A DNA stretch of 64,000 nt from NCBI RefSeq assembly GCF_014651135.1, contig NZ_BMWH01000007.1:1-64000 (forward strand). Direction: 5' to 3'. The notes beneath the pieces were generated by a model that worked only from the letters and a program-made list of their open reading frames with translations, was not told where the DNA came from and did not search any database. A program made the position numbers and the translations under genes. The stretch's first letter is position 1; each line of letters begins with the position of its first letter. Shown here in pieces: positions 1 through 7,496 of the stretch. The DNA comes from Streptomyces echinoruber. GTDB lineage: Bacteria; Actinomycetota; Actinomycetes; Streptomycetales; Streptomycetaceae.

Positions 1-130
1 TTTCCCTTCGGTGTTTCCGACTCTATCAGATCTTTTCTCGACCTGATCCCCAGTCAGCGGGGTTTGTCTTCCCGGCCGTTGGGCCGTTCCGACGTGTTCC
101 ACCTTAGCGGACTCCCCCCGCGATTCCAAA
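1..130 (-). promoter_or_regulatory. Promoter/leader region of an rRNA operon (operon lies outside the window)
   Basis: Read on the minus strand, the last ~100 bases (CTGATAGAGTCGGAAACACC, then GAAGGGAA) look like the leader I remember upstream of Streptomyces 16S rRNA genes. One promoter fits the vegetative consensus well: -35 TTGGAA at 129-124, a 17-bp spacer, and -10 TAAGGT at 106-101. A second -10-like TAGAGT sits at 25-20 with no good -35. Transcription would run leftwards out of the window, so the 16S gene itself is not seen. 131-359 contains an 8-bp inverted repeat (165-172 with 178-185) and no credible gene. The family assignment rests on memory of rrn leaders; the promoter boxes are seen directly. 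Confidence 0.7.
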
Positions 131-359
131 ATCGCTCCGGATCCCGGATCGCTGTGCGGGAATTGAATTCGGGCACGCCGAATTCGACCCCCTGGGAGAG
201 GAGATCTTGCTGAGGTTGGGATGCCGCACGAGCGGCGGAAGGTGTGCCGCGGAAGCCTCCGGCTCCCGACAACCCGAAGAACCTTACGGATCGGGGCGGG
301 GCATGTCAACCGGCTTACGTCTCCGGCGGATCGGCCGGCCGGTGGGCCGGCCGGCCGTG

Positions 360-1172
360 TCAGCCGTTGGTGCCGGAGGCCAGTTCGCGGCTGCGGTCGC
401 GGGCCGCTTCCAGGGCGGCGATGAGGGCGGCGCGGACGCCGTGGTTCTCCAGCTCGCGGATGGCGTTGATGGTGGTGCCGGCGGGAGAGGTGACGTTCTC
501 GCGGAGCCTGACCGGGTGCTCGCCGCTGTCGCGGAGCATGACGGCGGCGCCGATCGCGGACTGGACGATCAGGTCGTGGGCCTTGTCGCGGGGCAGGCCG
601 AGGAGGATGCCGGCGTCCGTCATCGCCTCGACGAGGTAGAAGAAGTACGCCGGTCCCGAGCCGGACAGGGCCGTGCAGGCGTCCTGCTGCGACTCGGGGA
701 CGCGGAGCGTCTTGCCGACGGCACCGAAGATCTCCTCGGCGTGGGCGAGGTGGTCGGCGGTGGCGTGGCTGCCGGCGGAGATGACGGACATGGCCTCGTC
801 GACGAGGGCGGGGGTGTTCGTCATGACGCGGACGACCGGGGTGCCGGCGGCGAGGCGCTGCTCGAGGAACGCGGTGGTGATGCCGGCGGCGCCGCTGATC
901 ACCAGGCGGTCGGCGGGGACGTGCGGGGCGAGCTCGTCGAGGAGCGTGCCCATGTCCTGCGGCTTGACCGTGAGGATCAGGGTGTCGGCGGACTTGGCGG
1001 CCTCCGGGTTGGTGACCGGGGTGACGCCGTAGCGGGTGCGGAGTTCCTCGGCGCGTTCGGGACGCCGGGCGGTGACGAGGAGGTCGGCGGGGGACCAGCC
1101 GGCGCGGATCATTCCGCTCAGGAGGGCTTCGCCGATCTTGCCGGTACCGAGGACTGCGACTTTCTGCGTCAT
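360..1172 (-). CDS. proC: Pyrroline-5-carboxylate reductase
   Basis: Cytosolic enzyme of the last step of proline synthesis, reducing 1-pyrroline-5-carboxylate with NAD(P)H. The 270 residues are the usual family length. The N-terminal Rossmann motif GTGKIGEALLSGMIRAG follows the first strand (residues ~10-26), and the C-terminal half has the conserved ALSGSGPAYFFYLVEAM block and the TSPAGTTINAI segment that define the substrate-binding dimer domain. The ATG is preceded by GAGGATGG, which can serve as a ribosome site. The next gene on the same strand, the exporter permease, ends 77 bp upstream, so weak co-transcription is possible but no functional link is evident. Confidence 0.97.
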   Translation of the reverse strand: MTQKVAVLGTGKIGEALLSGMIRAGWSPADLLVTARRPERAEELRTRYGVTPVTNPEAAKSADTLILTVKPQDMGTLLDELAPHVPADRLVISGAAGITTAFLEQRLAAGTPVVRVMTNTPALVDEAMSVISAGSHATADHLAHAEEIFGAVGKTLRVPESQQDACTALSGSGPAYFFYLVEAMTDAGILLGLPRDKAHDLIVQSAIGAAVMLRDSGEHPVRLRENVTSPAGTTINAIRELENHGVRAALIAALEAARDRSRELASGTNG

Positions 1173-1249
1173 GGGGCCATCCTCGCACCGGGGGTGCGGG
1201 GGGCGGCGGGTTTGTCCGGTGGGCGGAACGCGGCACGGCGGCCGGGCGG

Positions 1250-1996
1250 CTACGCCGTACGCCTCCGCAGCGTCGCCGCGCCCAGCGCCAGGACCAGGAC
1301 CGCGCAGCCGGCGACCACCAGCACGTCCCGTACGAACGTGGCGGTCATATCGGTGTGGTGGAGGACCTCGTTCATGCCGTCGACGGCGTAGGACATGGGG
1401 AGGGCGTCGGAGATGGCCTCGAGGGCGGGGTGCATGGCGGAGCGGGGGGTGAAGAGGCCGCAGAGGAGGAGCTGGGGGAAGATCACGGCAGGCATGAACT
1501 GGACCGCCTGGAACTCGGAGGCCGCGAAGGCCGAGACGAAGAGGCCGAGGGCCGTGCCCAGGAGCGCGTCGAGCAGGGCGACGAGGAGCACGAGCCAGGG
1601 GGAGCCGGTGACGTCCAGGTCCAGGAACCAGAGGGAGAGGCCGGTGGCCAGGGCGGACTGGACGATGGCGAGGGCGCCGAAGGCGAGGGCGTAACCCGCG
1701 ATGAGGTCGGCCTTGCCCAGGGGCATCGCGAGGAGGCGCTCGAGGGTGCCGGAGGTGCGTTCGCGCAGGGTGGCGATGGACGTCACCAGGAACATGGTGA
1801 TGAGCGGGAAGATCCCCAGGAGCGAGGCGCCGGTGGTGTCGAAGGTGCGCGGGCTGCCGTCGAAGACGTAGCGCAGCAGGACCAGCATCAGGCAGGGGAC
1901 CAGCAGCATCAGTGCGATGGTGCGCGGATCGTGGCGCAGTTGGCGCAGGACCCGCGCGGCGGTGGCGGTGGTGCGGGCCGGGGTGAGGGTGCTCAT
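1250..1996 (-). CDS. ABC-2 type exporter permease
   Basis: Membrane subunit of a two-gene ABC exporter; its substrate is unknown. The 248 residues have about six hydrophobic segments: ~26-43, 57-77, 105-130, 138-160, 168-190 and 220-243. This is the usual shape of ABC-2/DrrB-like permeases. The start ATG overlaps the stop of the ATPase gene by 4 bp (ATGA), so the two are translationally coupled and surely work together. Earlier in-frame starts lie inside the ATPase gene and are rejected. Drug or lipid export is the usual role of such pairs in actinomycetes, but nothing here fixes the substrate. Confidence 0.93.
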   Translation of the reverse strand: MSTLTPARTTATAARVLRQLRHDPRTIALMLLVPCLMLVLLRYVFDGSPRTFDTTGASLLGIFPLITMFLVTSIATLRERTSGTLERLLAMPLGKADLIAGYALAFGALAIVQSALATGLSLWFLDLDVTGSPWLVLLVALLDALLGTALGLFVSAFAASEFQAVQFMPAVIFPQLLLCGLFTPRSAMHPALEAISDALPMSYAVDGMNEVLHHTDMTATFVRDVLVVAGCAVLVLALGAATLRRRTA

Positions 1997-2847
1997 CGGG
2001 TGCTCTCCTGTGCGCGGTCGTTCTCCCGGGCGCGCTCGGCTTCCGGTGCGCGCTCGGCTTGCTGGGCGCGGGCCTTCGCCGCCGCCTCGTCGACCAGGTG
2101 CAGGAAGGCCTCCTCGACCGTGTCCGTGCCGGTGTGGGAGCGCAGCGCGTCGGGGGTGTCGTCGGCGAGGAGGCGGCCCTCGCGCATGAGCAGGAGGCGG
2201 TCGCAGCGCTCGGCCTCGTCCATGACGTGGGAGGAGACGAGGAGGGTGGCTCCGCGGCCGGCGGCGGTCTCGTGGAAGAGGCGCCACAGGTCGCGGCGCA
2301 GGACGGGGTCGAGGCCGACGGTGGGTTCGTCGAGGACGAGGAGTTCCGGCGTGCCGAGGAGGGCCACGGCGAGGGAGACGCGGCTGCGCTGGCCGCCGGA
2401 GAGGTTACCGGCGAGGGCGTCGGCGTGGCTGGTGAGGTCGACGTCGGTCAGGACGCGGTCGACGTCGTGGTGGCGTTCCTCGGGGGGCCGGCCCGGGGCG
2501 AGGATCGCGGCGAAGTAGTCGAGGTTCTGACGGACCGTCAGGTCGTCGTAGACGGACGGGGCCTGGGTGACGTAGCCGACGCGGGTGCGGTTGGCGGCGT
2601 GGCCGGCGGGGTTGCCGAGGACCTCGAGGGTGCCGGTGACCTTGGCCTGGGTGCCGACGATCGCCCGCATCAGCGTCGACTTGCCGCAGCCGGAGGGGCC
2701 GAGGAGGCCGGTGACCTGGCCGCGCGGGACGGTGAAGCACAGGTGGTGCAGGACCGTGCGGGAGCCGCGGACGACGGTGACGTCCTCGGCGCGGACGGCC
2801 GGGGCCGCGGGGGTCGGGGCGGGTGGGTCGGAAGCTTTATTCATCAC
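1993..2847 (-). CDS. ABC exporter ATP-binding protein
   Basis: ATPase subunit of the exporter whose permease is the next gene. It has Walker A GPSGCGKST (residues 50-58), a signature LSGGQ, Walker B LLVLDEPTVGLDP and the switch motif SSHVMDEAERC, so it should be catalytically competent. The last ~50 residues are a charged Ala/Glu/Arg tail. Translation can begin at GTG (2847) or the adjoining ATG (2844). No ribosome site lies close to either, and CATTAT just upstream could be a -10, so the message may be leaderless. A perfect 9-bp-arm palindrome covers the start region and is a likely repressor site, although no regulator gene is adjacent. Confidence 0.95.
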   Translation of the reverse strand: MMNKASDPPAPTPAAPAVRAEDVTVVRGSRTVLHHLCFTVPRGQVTGLLGPSGCGKSTLMRAIVGTQAKVTGTLEVLGNPAGHAANRTRVGYVTQAPSVYDDLTVRQNLDYFAAILAPGRPPEERHHDVDRVLTDVDLTSHADALAGNLSGGQRSRVSLAVALLGTPELLVLDEPTVGLDPVLRRDLWRLFHETAAGRGATLLVSSHVMDEAERCDRLLLMREGRLLADDTPDALRSHTGTDTVEEAFLHLVDEAAAKARAQQAERAPEAERARENDRAQESTR

Positions 2848-2858
2848 GCGATGAATAA
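2837..2858. promoter_or_regulatory. Palindromic operator over the start of the ABC exporter genes
   Basis: Perfect inverted repeat with arms TTATTCATC and GATGAATAA separated by ACGC. It overlaps the start codon and probable -10 of the exporter ATPase gene. Size and symmetry fit a TetR- or PadR-type dimer site. The regulator is not in the window next to it. Confidence 0.55.
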
Positions 2859-2878
2859 TGCTCCCGGCCCGGAGCCGC

Positions 2879-2933
2879 CGTCAAGACGTCAAGCCGTCAA
2901 GGCGTCAAGCCCCCGGACCATCAGGCCGTCAAG
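2879..2933. repeat. CGTCAAG 8-bp-period repeat
   Basis: Four copies of CGTCAAG at 2879, 2887, 2895 and 2903, and a fifth at 2927, fill the gap between the stop of the methyltransferase gene and the exporter start region. No function can be assigned. Confidence 0.6.
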
Positions 2934-2959
2934 CCGCCGGGCCGCCGCGGGGACGGTGG

Positions 2960-3745
2960 TCAGGGAGTGCGGGCGAGCAGCAGTTCCACGTCGTAGACCT
3001 CCTCGACGGTGCCGTCCGGGAAGGCGGCGAGCAGGCGCTCGCGCTCCTCGGCGAGGAAGACGGGCGCGCGGTCGGCGTGGACCAGGAAGATCGAGTGGCT
3101 GCCGATGTTGGCCAGGTGCGTGTCGACGGGGACGCGGCGGCTCCAGCGGACGCGGCGGCGGACGAAGTCGAGGCGGCCGGTGGGATCGGCCCGGCGCGGG
3201 TCGAACGCCGCCCTCCGCTCCCGGGGGCGCTCCCCGGCGGCCCGGACGCCGAAGTACCGCTCCACACGCCGCGACTGCTCCACGATCCACGGCACGTCGA
3301 AGGCGTGGGTGTTCCACCACAGCGCCAGCGCCCCGCCGGGCCGTAGGACGCGCAGCGCCTCCGGCACCGAGCGGACGGGGTCGGTCCAGTGCCAGGACTG
3401 CGCGTACGTGATCAGGTCGGCGCAGGCGCCGGCGAGGGGGAGGGCGTTGCCGTCGCCGCGCAGGACGGGTACGCCGGGCAGGGTGCGGCGGAACTGCAGC
3501 GCCATGCCCTCGCCGGGCTCCACGGCCACCACGTGCGCGCCGCGCGCGTGCAGCAGGGCCGTCGCGATGCCGGTGCCGGCGCCCACGTCCACGACGCGGG
3601 CGCCGGCGAGAGGACGGCCGGTCAGCTCCTCCAGTGCGTCGAGGAGGGCGGGCGGGTAGGACGGGCGGTTCGCGGCGTACTGGGCGGCGGCGGAGTCGAA
3701 GGAGCGGGCGCGGGCGGCGTGGAGGCCGGAGGGGTTCGTCGTCAT
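2960..3745 (-). CDS. Class I SAM-dependent methyltransferase
   Basis: The 261-residue protein has the methyltransferase_11-type fold: motif I VVDVGAGTGIATALL (residues ~51-65), the acidic loop VVAVEPGEGMA, and LPLAGACADLITYAQSWHW with the family's motif II/III region followed by EALRVLRPGGALALWW. The FDSAAAQYAANRPSYP opening is typical of actinobacterial proteins in this group, which are annotated only as methyltransferases with unknown acceptors. The start ATG follows GTCGCCACCATGACCGC with no strong ribosome site. Minus-strand genes lie on both sides (an exporter and a membrane protein), and no operon partner suggests a substrate. Confidence 0.9.
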   Translation of the reverse strand: MTTNPSGLHAARARSFDSAAAQYAANRPSYPPALLDALEELTGRPLAGARVVDVGAGTGIATALLHARGAHVVAVEPGEGMALQFRRTLPGVPVLRGDGNALPLAGACADLITYAQSWHWTDPVRSVPEALRVLRPGGALALWWNTHAFDVPWIVEQSRRVERYFGVRAAGERPRERRAAFDPRRADPTGRLDFVRRRVRWSRRVPVDTHLANIGSHSIFLVHADRAPVFLAEERERLLAAFPDGTVEEVYDVELLLARTP

Positions 3746-3800
3746 GCGGTCATGGTGGCGACGGCGGACGCGCGGCGCCGGTGCTTTTCCGGCTGCCTGC

Positions 3801-4050
3801 TGCCGGACCCCGCCGGACCCTGCCGGGCCCTGCCGGGCTCTGCCGGGCCCTGCCGGCTTCCGGGGGACGACGGTCGCGTTCCTCGGTGCGGCGCGACGGT
3901 CGTGCGCCGGGCTTCGCGCGCCCGATCACCCCTCAAGGACACCTGAGGACACCCGAGGACGTCTGAGGACGTCTGAGGACGTCTGAGGACGTCTGAGGAC
4001 GTCAAGAGACGCCAAAGAACACCCGAGGGTGTCCCAGGACGTCCCAGGAC
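3801..4050. repeat. Two phased arrays of 10-bp repeats
   Basis: The 309-bp gap between two minus-strand genes carries six decamers related to TGCCGGGCCC (3801-3860) and twelve decamers related to GTCTGAGGAC (3931-4050, four of them identical). Both arrays keep the same 10-bp register. Nothing gene-like is visible in this gap. Confidence 0.85.
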
Positions 4051-4054
4051 CGCC

Positions 4055-4576
4055 CTAAGAGCGCCGTCCCCTGCGCGCCGGGTTGCCCGTCCGGCGCGTG
4101 CTGCGCCGCGCGTACGCCGCGCGGGCGCGTTCGTAGTCCTCGCGCAGGAGCTTCTCGCCCGGCGCCTCGATCAGGGAGCGGAGGAAGTAGGCGAGGAGGG
4201 AGCCGACGAAGCCGATGGTCAGCAGGCCGCGCAGGGAGGCCTGGCGCTCGGGGTCGGCGGCCGTGCGGCGGGTGAAACCGTCCCAGGTGTGGCGGAAGGC
4301 GAGGGCGGTGCACACGGCGAACATGACGACGACGAGGGCGATGACGAAACCGCCGACGTCGGCGATCCGCAGGCCCTGGTAGGCGAAGCGCAGCACCAGG
4401 CAGGAGCCGGCGGCCGCGGCGAGGGAGCCGACGGCGACGCCGACGCGGCGCGCCGCGTAGCCGCCGTCGTGGCGCACCCAGGTGGTGCCGAAGAAGCGGA
4501 GGGGCTCGGGGCGGGGGCCGCCCGGGGAGCCCGCGGGAATGTCGGAGGTGTCCGGTGTGCCGTGCTCGTCGCTCAC
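4055..4576 (-). CDS. Conserved membrane protein, function unknown
   Basis: 173-residue protein. An acidic, proline-rich N-terminal ~35 residues is followed by three predicted membrane helices (about 45-66, 72-92 and 113-131) and a strongly basic Arg-rich C-terminus. I do not recognise a named domain. The GTG start (4576) gives MSDEHGTPDTSD; longer in-frame versions run through low-quality sequence and overlap the SH3b gene. The decamer array begins directly downstream of its stop. The basic tail would lie in the cytoplasm by the positive-inside rule. Confidence 0.8.
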   Translation of the reverse strand: MSDEHGTPDTSDIPAGSPGGPRPEPLRFFGTTWVRHDGGYAARRVGVAVGSLAAAAGSCLVLRFAYQGLRIADVGGFVIALVVVMFAVCTALAFRHTWDGFTRRTAADPERQASLRGLLTIGFVGSLLAYFLRSLIEAPGEKLLREDYERARAAYARRSTRRTGNPARRGRRS

Positions 4577-4626
4577 GCGTCGATTATGACCCCCGATGCC
4601 GCGGGCTCCGCGGGACGGCGTGCGGG

Positions 4627-4974
4627 TCAGCCGCAGCGGGGCGCCACGTAGCCGTCGCTGCCGGTGTGGACGTAGGCGTCGGAGACGTAGCCGTCGCCGA
4701 TGTTGTCCCAGATGTTGCTCGTGCCGTAGTAGCCGCTGACCGTGGTGCCCGGGGCCTGGCAGTAGATCGGCACGTTGGCGCCCTCGGGCAGGATGCGGAC
4801 GATGCTGTAGCCGGTGCCGGGGCCGCTGCGGACGTTGAGGCGGACGCCCGGGGCGACCGGGTAGGAGCGGACGGCCGCGGCCTCGGCCGTGACCGCCCGG
4901 GTGTTCTGGGTGTTCTGGGTGTTCTGGGTGTTCTCCTGAACGGCGCCGGTCGTCTCGGCGGGTTCGACGGACAT
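4627..4974 (-). CDS. Small SH3b-domain protein
   Basis: 115-residue protein whose C-terminal two thirds form a bacterial SH3-like domain (LNVRSGPGTGYSIVRILPEG, then GYYGTSNIWDNIGDGYVSDA), a fold usually used to bind peptidoglycan or peptides. The ATG at 4974 has GGGGGAGG seven bases upstream, a very good ribosome site, so this start is firm. The resulting protein has no signal peptide, which is odd for an SH3b protein. Residues ~15-25 are an Asn-Thr-Gln tract encoded by a tandem GTTCTGGGT repeat. Two cysteines (in IYCQAP and PRCG) could pair. It is divergent from the kinase gene at 5156. Confidence 0.85.
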   Translation of the reverse strand: MSVEPAETTGAVQENTQNTQNTQNTRAVTAEAAAVRSYPVAPGVRLNVRSGPGTGYSIVRILPEGANVPIYCQAPGTTVSGYYGTSNIWDNIGDGYVSDAYVHTGSDGYVAPRCG

Positions 4975-5155
4975 GGAAGGACCTCCCCCGTTGCGTCCCA
5001 TGCGGTGCATGGGAATCCGTTGTCGCACCGACTGGGACGCCGGAACACCCGTGTGCGGTTCGCACGGGGACGCGTGTACGCCTCCTCCGTCTCGTCAATG
5101 TCATCGACTAGGCTCCCTGCGTCGCGCGCGCGGACGAACAGCACGGGGGTGGTCC

Positions 5156-7390
5156 ATGGCGCACCTGCCCGAGTACGCCGGTCACTACCGCCTGGAGTCC
5201 TGCCTGGGCTCCGGCGGCATGGGCGTGGTGCACCTGGCGCGCAGCGCCTCCGGGATGCGGGTCGCGGTGAAGGTCGTGCACGCCGAGTTCGCCCGGGACG
5301 ACGAGTTCCGGGGCCGGTTCCGGCAGGAGGTGGCCGCGGCGCGGCGGGTGAGCGGCGCGTTCACCGCGCCGGTCGTGGACGCCGATCCGGAGGCCGAACG
5401 GCCGTGGATGGCGACGCTGTTCATCCCGGGGCCGACGCTGTCCGAGCACGTCAAGAACGACGGGCCGCTGCCGCCGGACCGGCTGCGCCGGCTGATGGCC
5501 GGGCTGGCGGAGGCGCTGCGCGACATCCACCGGGTGGGCGTGGTGCACCGGGACCTCAAACCGAGCAACGTGCTGCTCGCCGAGGACGGGCCGAAGGTCA
5601 TCGACTTCGGCATATCCCGGCCCAAGGACAGCGAACTGCGCACCGAGACCGGCAAGCTGATCGGCACGCCGCCGTTCATGGCGCCGGAGCAGTTCCAGCG
5701 GCCGCGCGAGGTCGGGCCGGCCGCCGACGTGTTCGCGCTCGGCTCGGTGATGGTGCACGCGGCCACCGGGCGCGGTCCGTTCGACTCCGACAGCCCGTAC
5801 GTCGTGGCCTACCAGGTCGTGCACGACGAGCCGGACCTGACCGGCGTGCCGGAGAGCGTCGCCCCGCTGGTGCGGCGCTGCCTCGCCAAGGAGCCGGAGG
5901 CCCGGCCGACGCCGGACGAGCTGATGCGGGAGCTGCGGGCGCTGGCGGCGTCGTACGACACGCAGGCGTTCGTGGCTCAGCCGCGCACCGGGGAGCTCGC
6001 GGAGCCGGCCGCGGCGCGCCTCGCGGACCCGGCTCGGGCCGCGGCGGAGCGGGGGGAGGAAGCGGAGGAAGCGCAGGCGGCAGCACCGCAGGCCGCGACG
6101 GAGCAGGCCGCGAAACCGCGGGCGGCAAAGCCGCAGGCGGCGGAATCACCGGCAGCGGAGCAGGCGGCGGAGCCGCCGGCCGCGCGGGAGCACGCGCGGG
6201 AGCCCGGGCGGAGTCCCCGGCGGCCGCTGCGGCGGGCCGGGCTCGTCGCCGGGGCGTTGGGGCTGGCCGTGGGCGCGGCGGTGGCCTCGGTGCAGTTCCT
6301 CGGGGCCGGGCCCGGGACGGGCGGCGGCGCCGGTCCGCGCACCACGGCCGCCGGGTTCACCGGGTGGGAGACGGCCGCCCCGGGCAAGAGCACGGGCATG
6401 CCGCAGTGCTCGTACGGCGCCGGGGAGCTGGTGTGCGCGCGGCCGGGGCTGGTGTACGCGCTGGATCCCGCCGACGGCGCGGTGCGGTGGCGGCACCCGG
6501 TGGCCGCGACGGTGCGCGGCGCGCCGCCGGTCGTGGCGGGCGGGCTGGTGCAACCCGCGCTGGACACGGGACGCCGGCTGGAGGCCCTCGACCCCGGCAC
6601 CGGCCGGGTGCGCTGGAAGCGGACCGTGCCGGCGTACGGCGCGATCCGCTACGCGGGCGGCACGATCCTGCTGACCGGCACCGACGGGACGGTCACCGGC
6701 GTCGACGCCGCCTCGGGCGACTCCCGGTGGACGCGGCGGATCCCGGGGCACGCGATGCCGCTGTTCTCCTCCTTCGCCGGGGACCCGGCGGCGTACGCCG
6801 TGACCACCTCCGGCGACGGGACGCGCACCCGGGTGACGGCGGTGGACCCGGAGACGGGCGAGGTGCGGTGGGACACCCGGCTGGCCGGGTCCCTGAAACC
6901 CGTCGGGGCGGCGGGCGACACGGTGACCTTCGTCGAGACCGACCCGGTGTACGGGTACGCGCGGGCCGTGGTCCGCTACGCCCCGGCGACCCGGGCGGTC
7001 CGCCGGGTGGCGCTGCCCGTGCGGCTGGACGGCGCCCTCGCCACCGTGCACGGGGACACCGTGTACCTGCTGGCCGCCGGGGGCGCGCTGGAGGCCGTCG
7101 ACCTGGGCGCCGGGAAGCGGCGGTGGCACCTGGAGACGTCCGTCAGCCGCGGCTCGGAGCCGGTCGTGGCCGGCGGGCACGTGTACCTCACCGCGGCCGA
7201 CGGGCGGCTGCTCGCGGTGGACGCCCGCGGCGGGCGGCTGCTGGGCGAGACCCGGCCGCGGCTGGGTGCCGCCGCCGACCGGGTCGTGGCGGCGCTGCCG
7301 GCCCCGGTGGCCGCCGGCGGGCGCGTGTACGGGGCCGCGCCGGACGGCACCGTGTTCGGGCTGGACGGCGCCTCCCCCGCGGACTGGTGA
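5156..7390 (+). CDS. Membrane Ser/Thr protein kinase with PQQ-type beta-propeller sensor domain
   Basis: 744-residue Hanks-type kinase. The kinase domain covers residues ~10-270 with G-loop LGSGGMGVV, Lys39 (VAVKV), catalytic HRDLKPSN (Asp133), DFG (Asp150) and APEQ. An Ala/Glu-rich linker leads to one membrane helix at ~359-385. The outside part (~390-744) is made of repeats such as LDPADGAVRWRHPV, LDPGTGRVRWKR and VDPETGEVRWDTRL, the blade pattern of PQQ/pyrrolo-quinoline-type propellers. This design senses an extracellular ligand and phosphorylates cytoplasmic targets. The ATG follows GGGGGTGG. The gene is convergent with ilvD. Confidence 0.95.
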   Translation: MAHLPEYAGHYRLESCLGSGGMGVVHLARSASGMRVAVKVVHAEFARDDEFRGRFRQEVAAARRVSGAFTAPVVDADPEAERPWMATLFIPGPTLSEHVKNDGPLPPDRLRRLMAGLAEALRDIHRVGVVHRDLKPSNVLLAEDGPKVIDFGISRPKDSELRTETGKLIGTPPFMAPEQFQRPREVGPAADVFALGSVMVHAATGRGPFDSDSPYVVAYQVVHDEPDLTGVPESVAPLVRRCLAKEPEARPTPDELMRELRALAASYDTQAFVAQPRTGELAEPAAARLADPARAAAERGEEAEEAQAAAPQAATEQAAKPRAAKPQAAESPAAEQAAEPPAAREHAREPGRSPRRPLRRAGLVAGALGLAVGAAVASVQFLGAGPGTGGGAGPRTTAAGFTGWETAAPGKSTGMPQCSYGAGELVCARPGLVYALDPADGAVRWRHPVAATVRGAPPVVAGGLVQPALDTGRRLEALDPGTGRVRWKRTVPAYGAIRYAGGTILLTGTDGTVTGVDAASGDSRWTRRIPGHAMPLFSSFAGDPAAYAVTTSGDGTRTRVTAVDPETGEVRWDTRLAGSLKPVGAAGDTVTFVETDPVYGYARAVVRYAPATRAVRRVALPVRLDGALATVHGDTVYLLAAGGALEAVDLGAGKRRWHLETSVSRGSEPVVAGGHVYLTAADGRLLAVDARGGRLLGETRPRLGAAADRVVAALPAPVAAGGRVYGAAPDGTVFGLDGASPADW

Positions 7391-7404
7391 CGTACGGCGC
7401 GCCG

Positions 7405-7496
7405 TACCGGCCGCGGGTTCGGCCGAGCCCGATGGCGTACGGCGTGACGTCCCGGCCGCGCGGGTTCAGCCGAGCTTGCCGACGTCCCGCACGGCG
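7405..7496. repeat. Duplicated ilvD 3' end
   Basis: About 46 bp at 7405-7450 resembles 7451-7496, which includes the ilvD stop region: both contain CCGGCCGC, then GGGTTC(A/G)GCCGAGC. The extra copy lies between the ilvD stop and the kinase stop. Confidence 0.55.

Noticed and set aside
54..272. 72-codon minus-strand frame at the left edge
   Set aside because: It runs through rRNA promoter boxes, has mixed codon use and no domain.
270..295. Short match to 16S rRNA (GAAGAACCTTAC)
   Set aside because: The match is about 12 bases only, and surrounding sequence is not rRNA.
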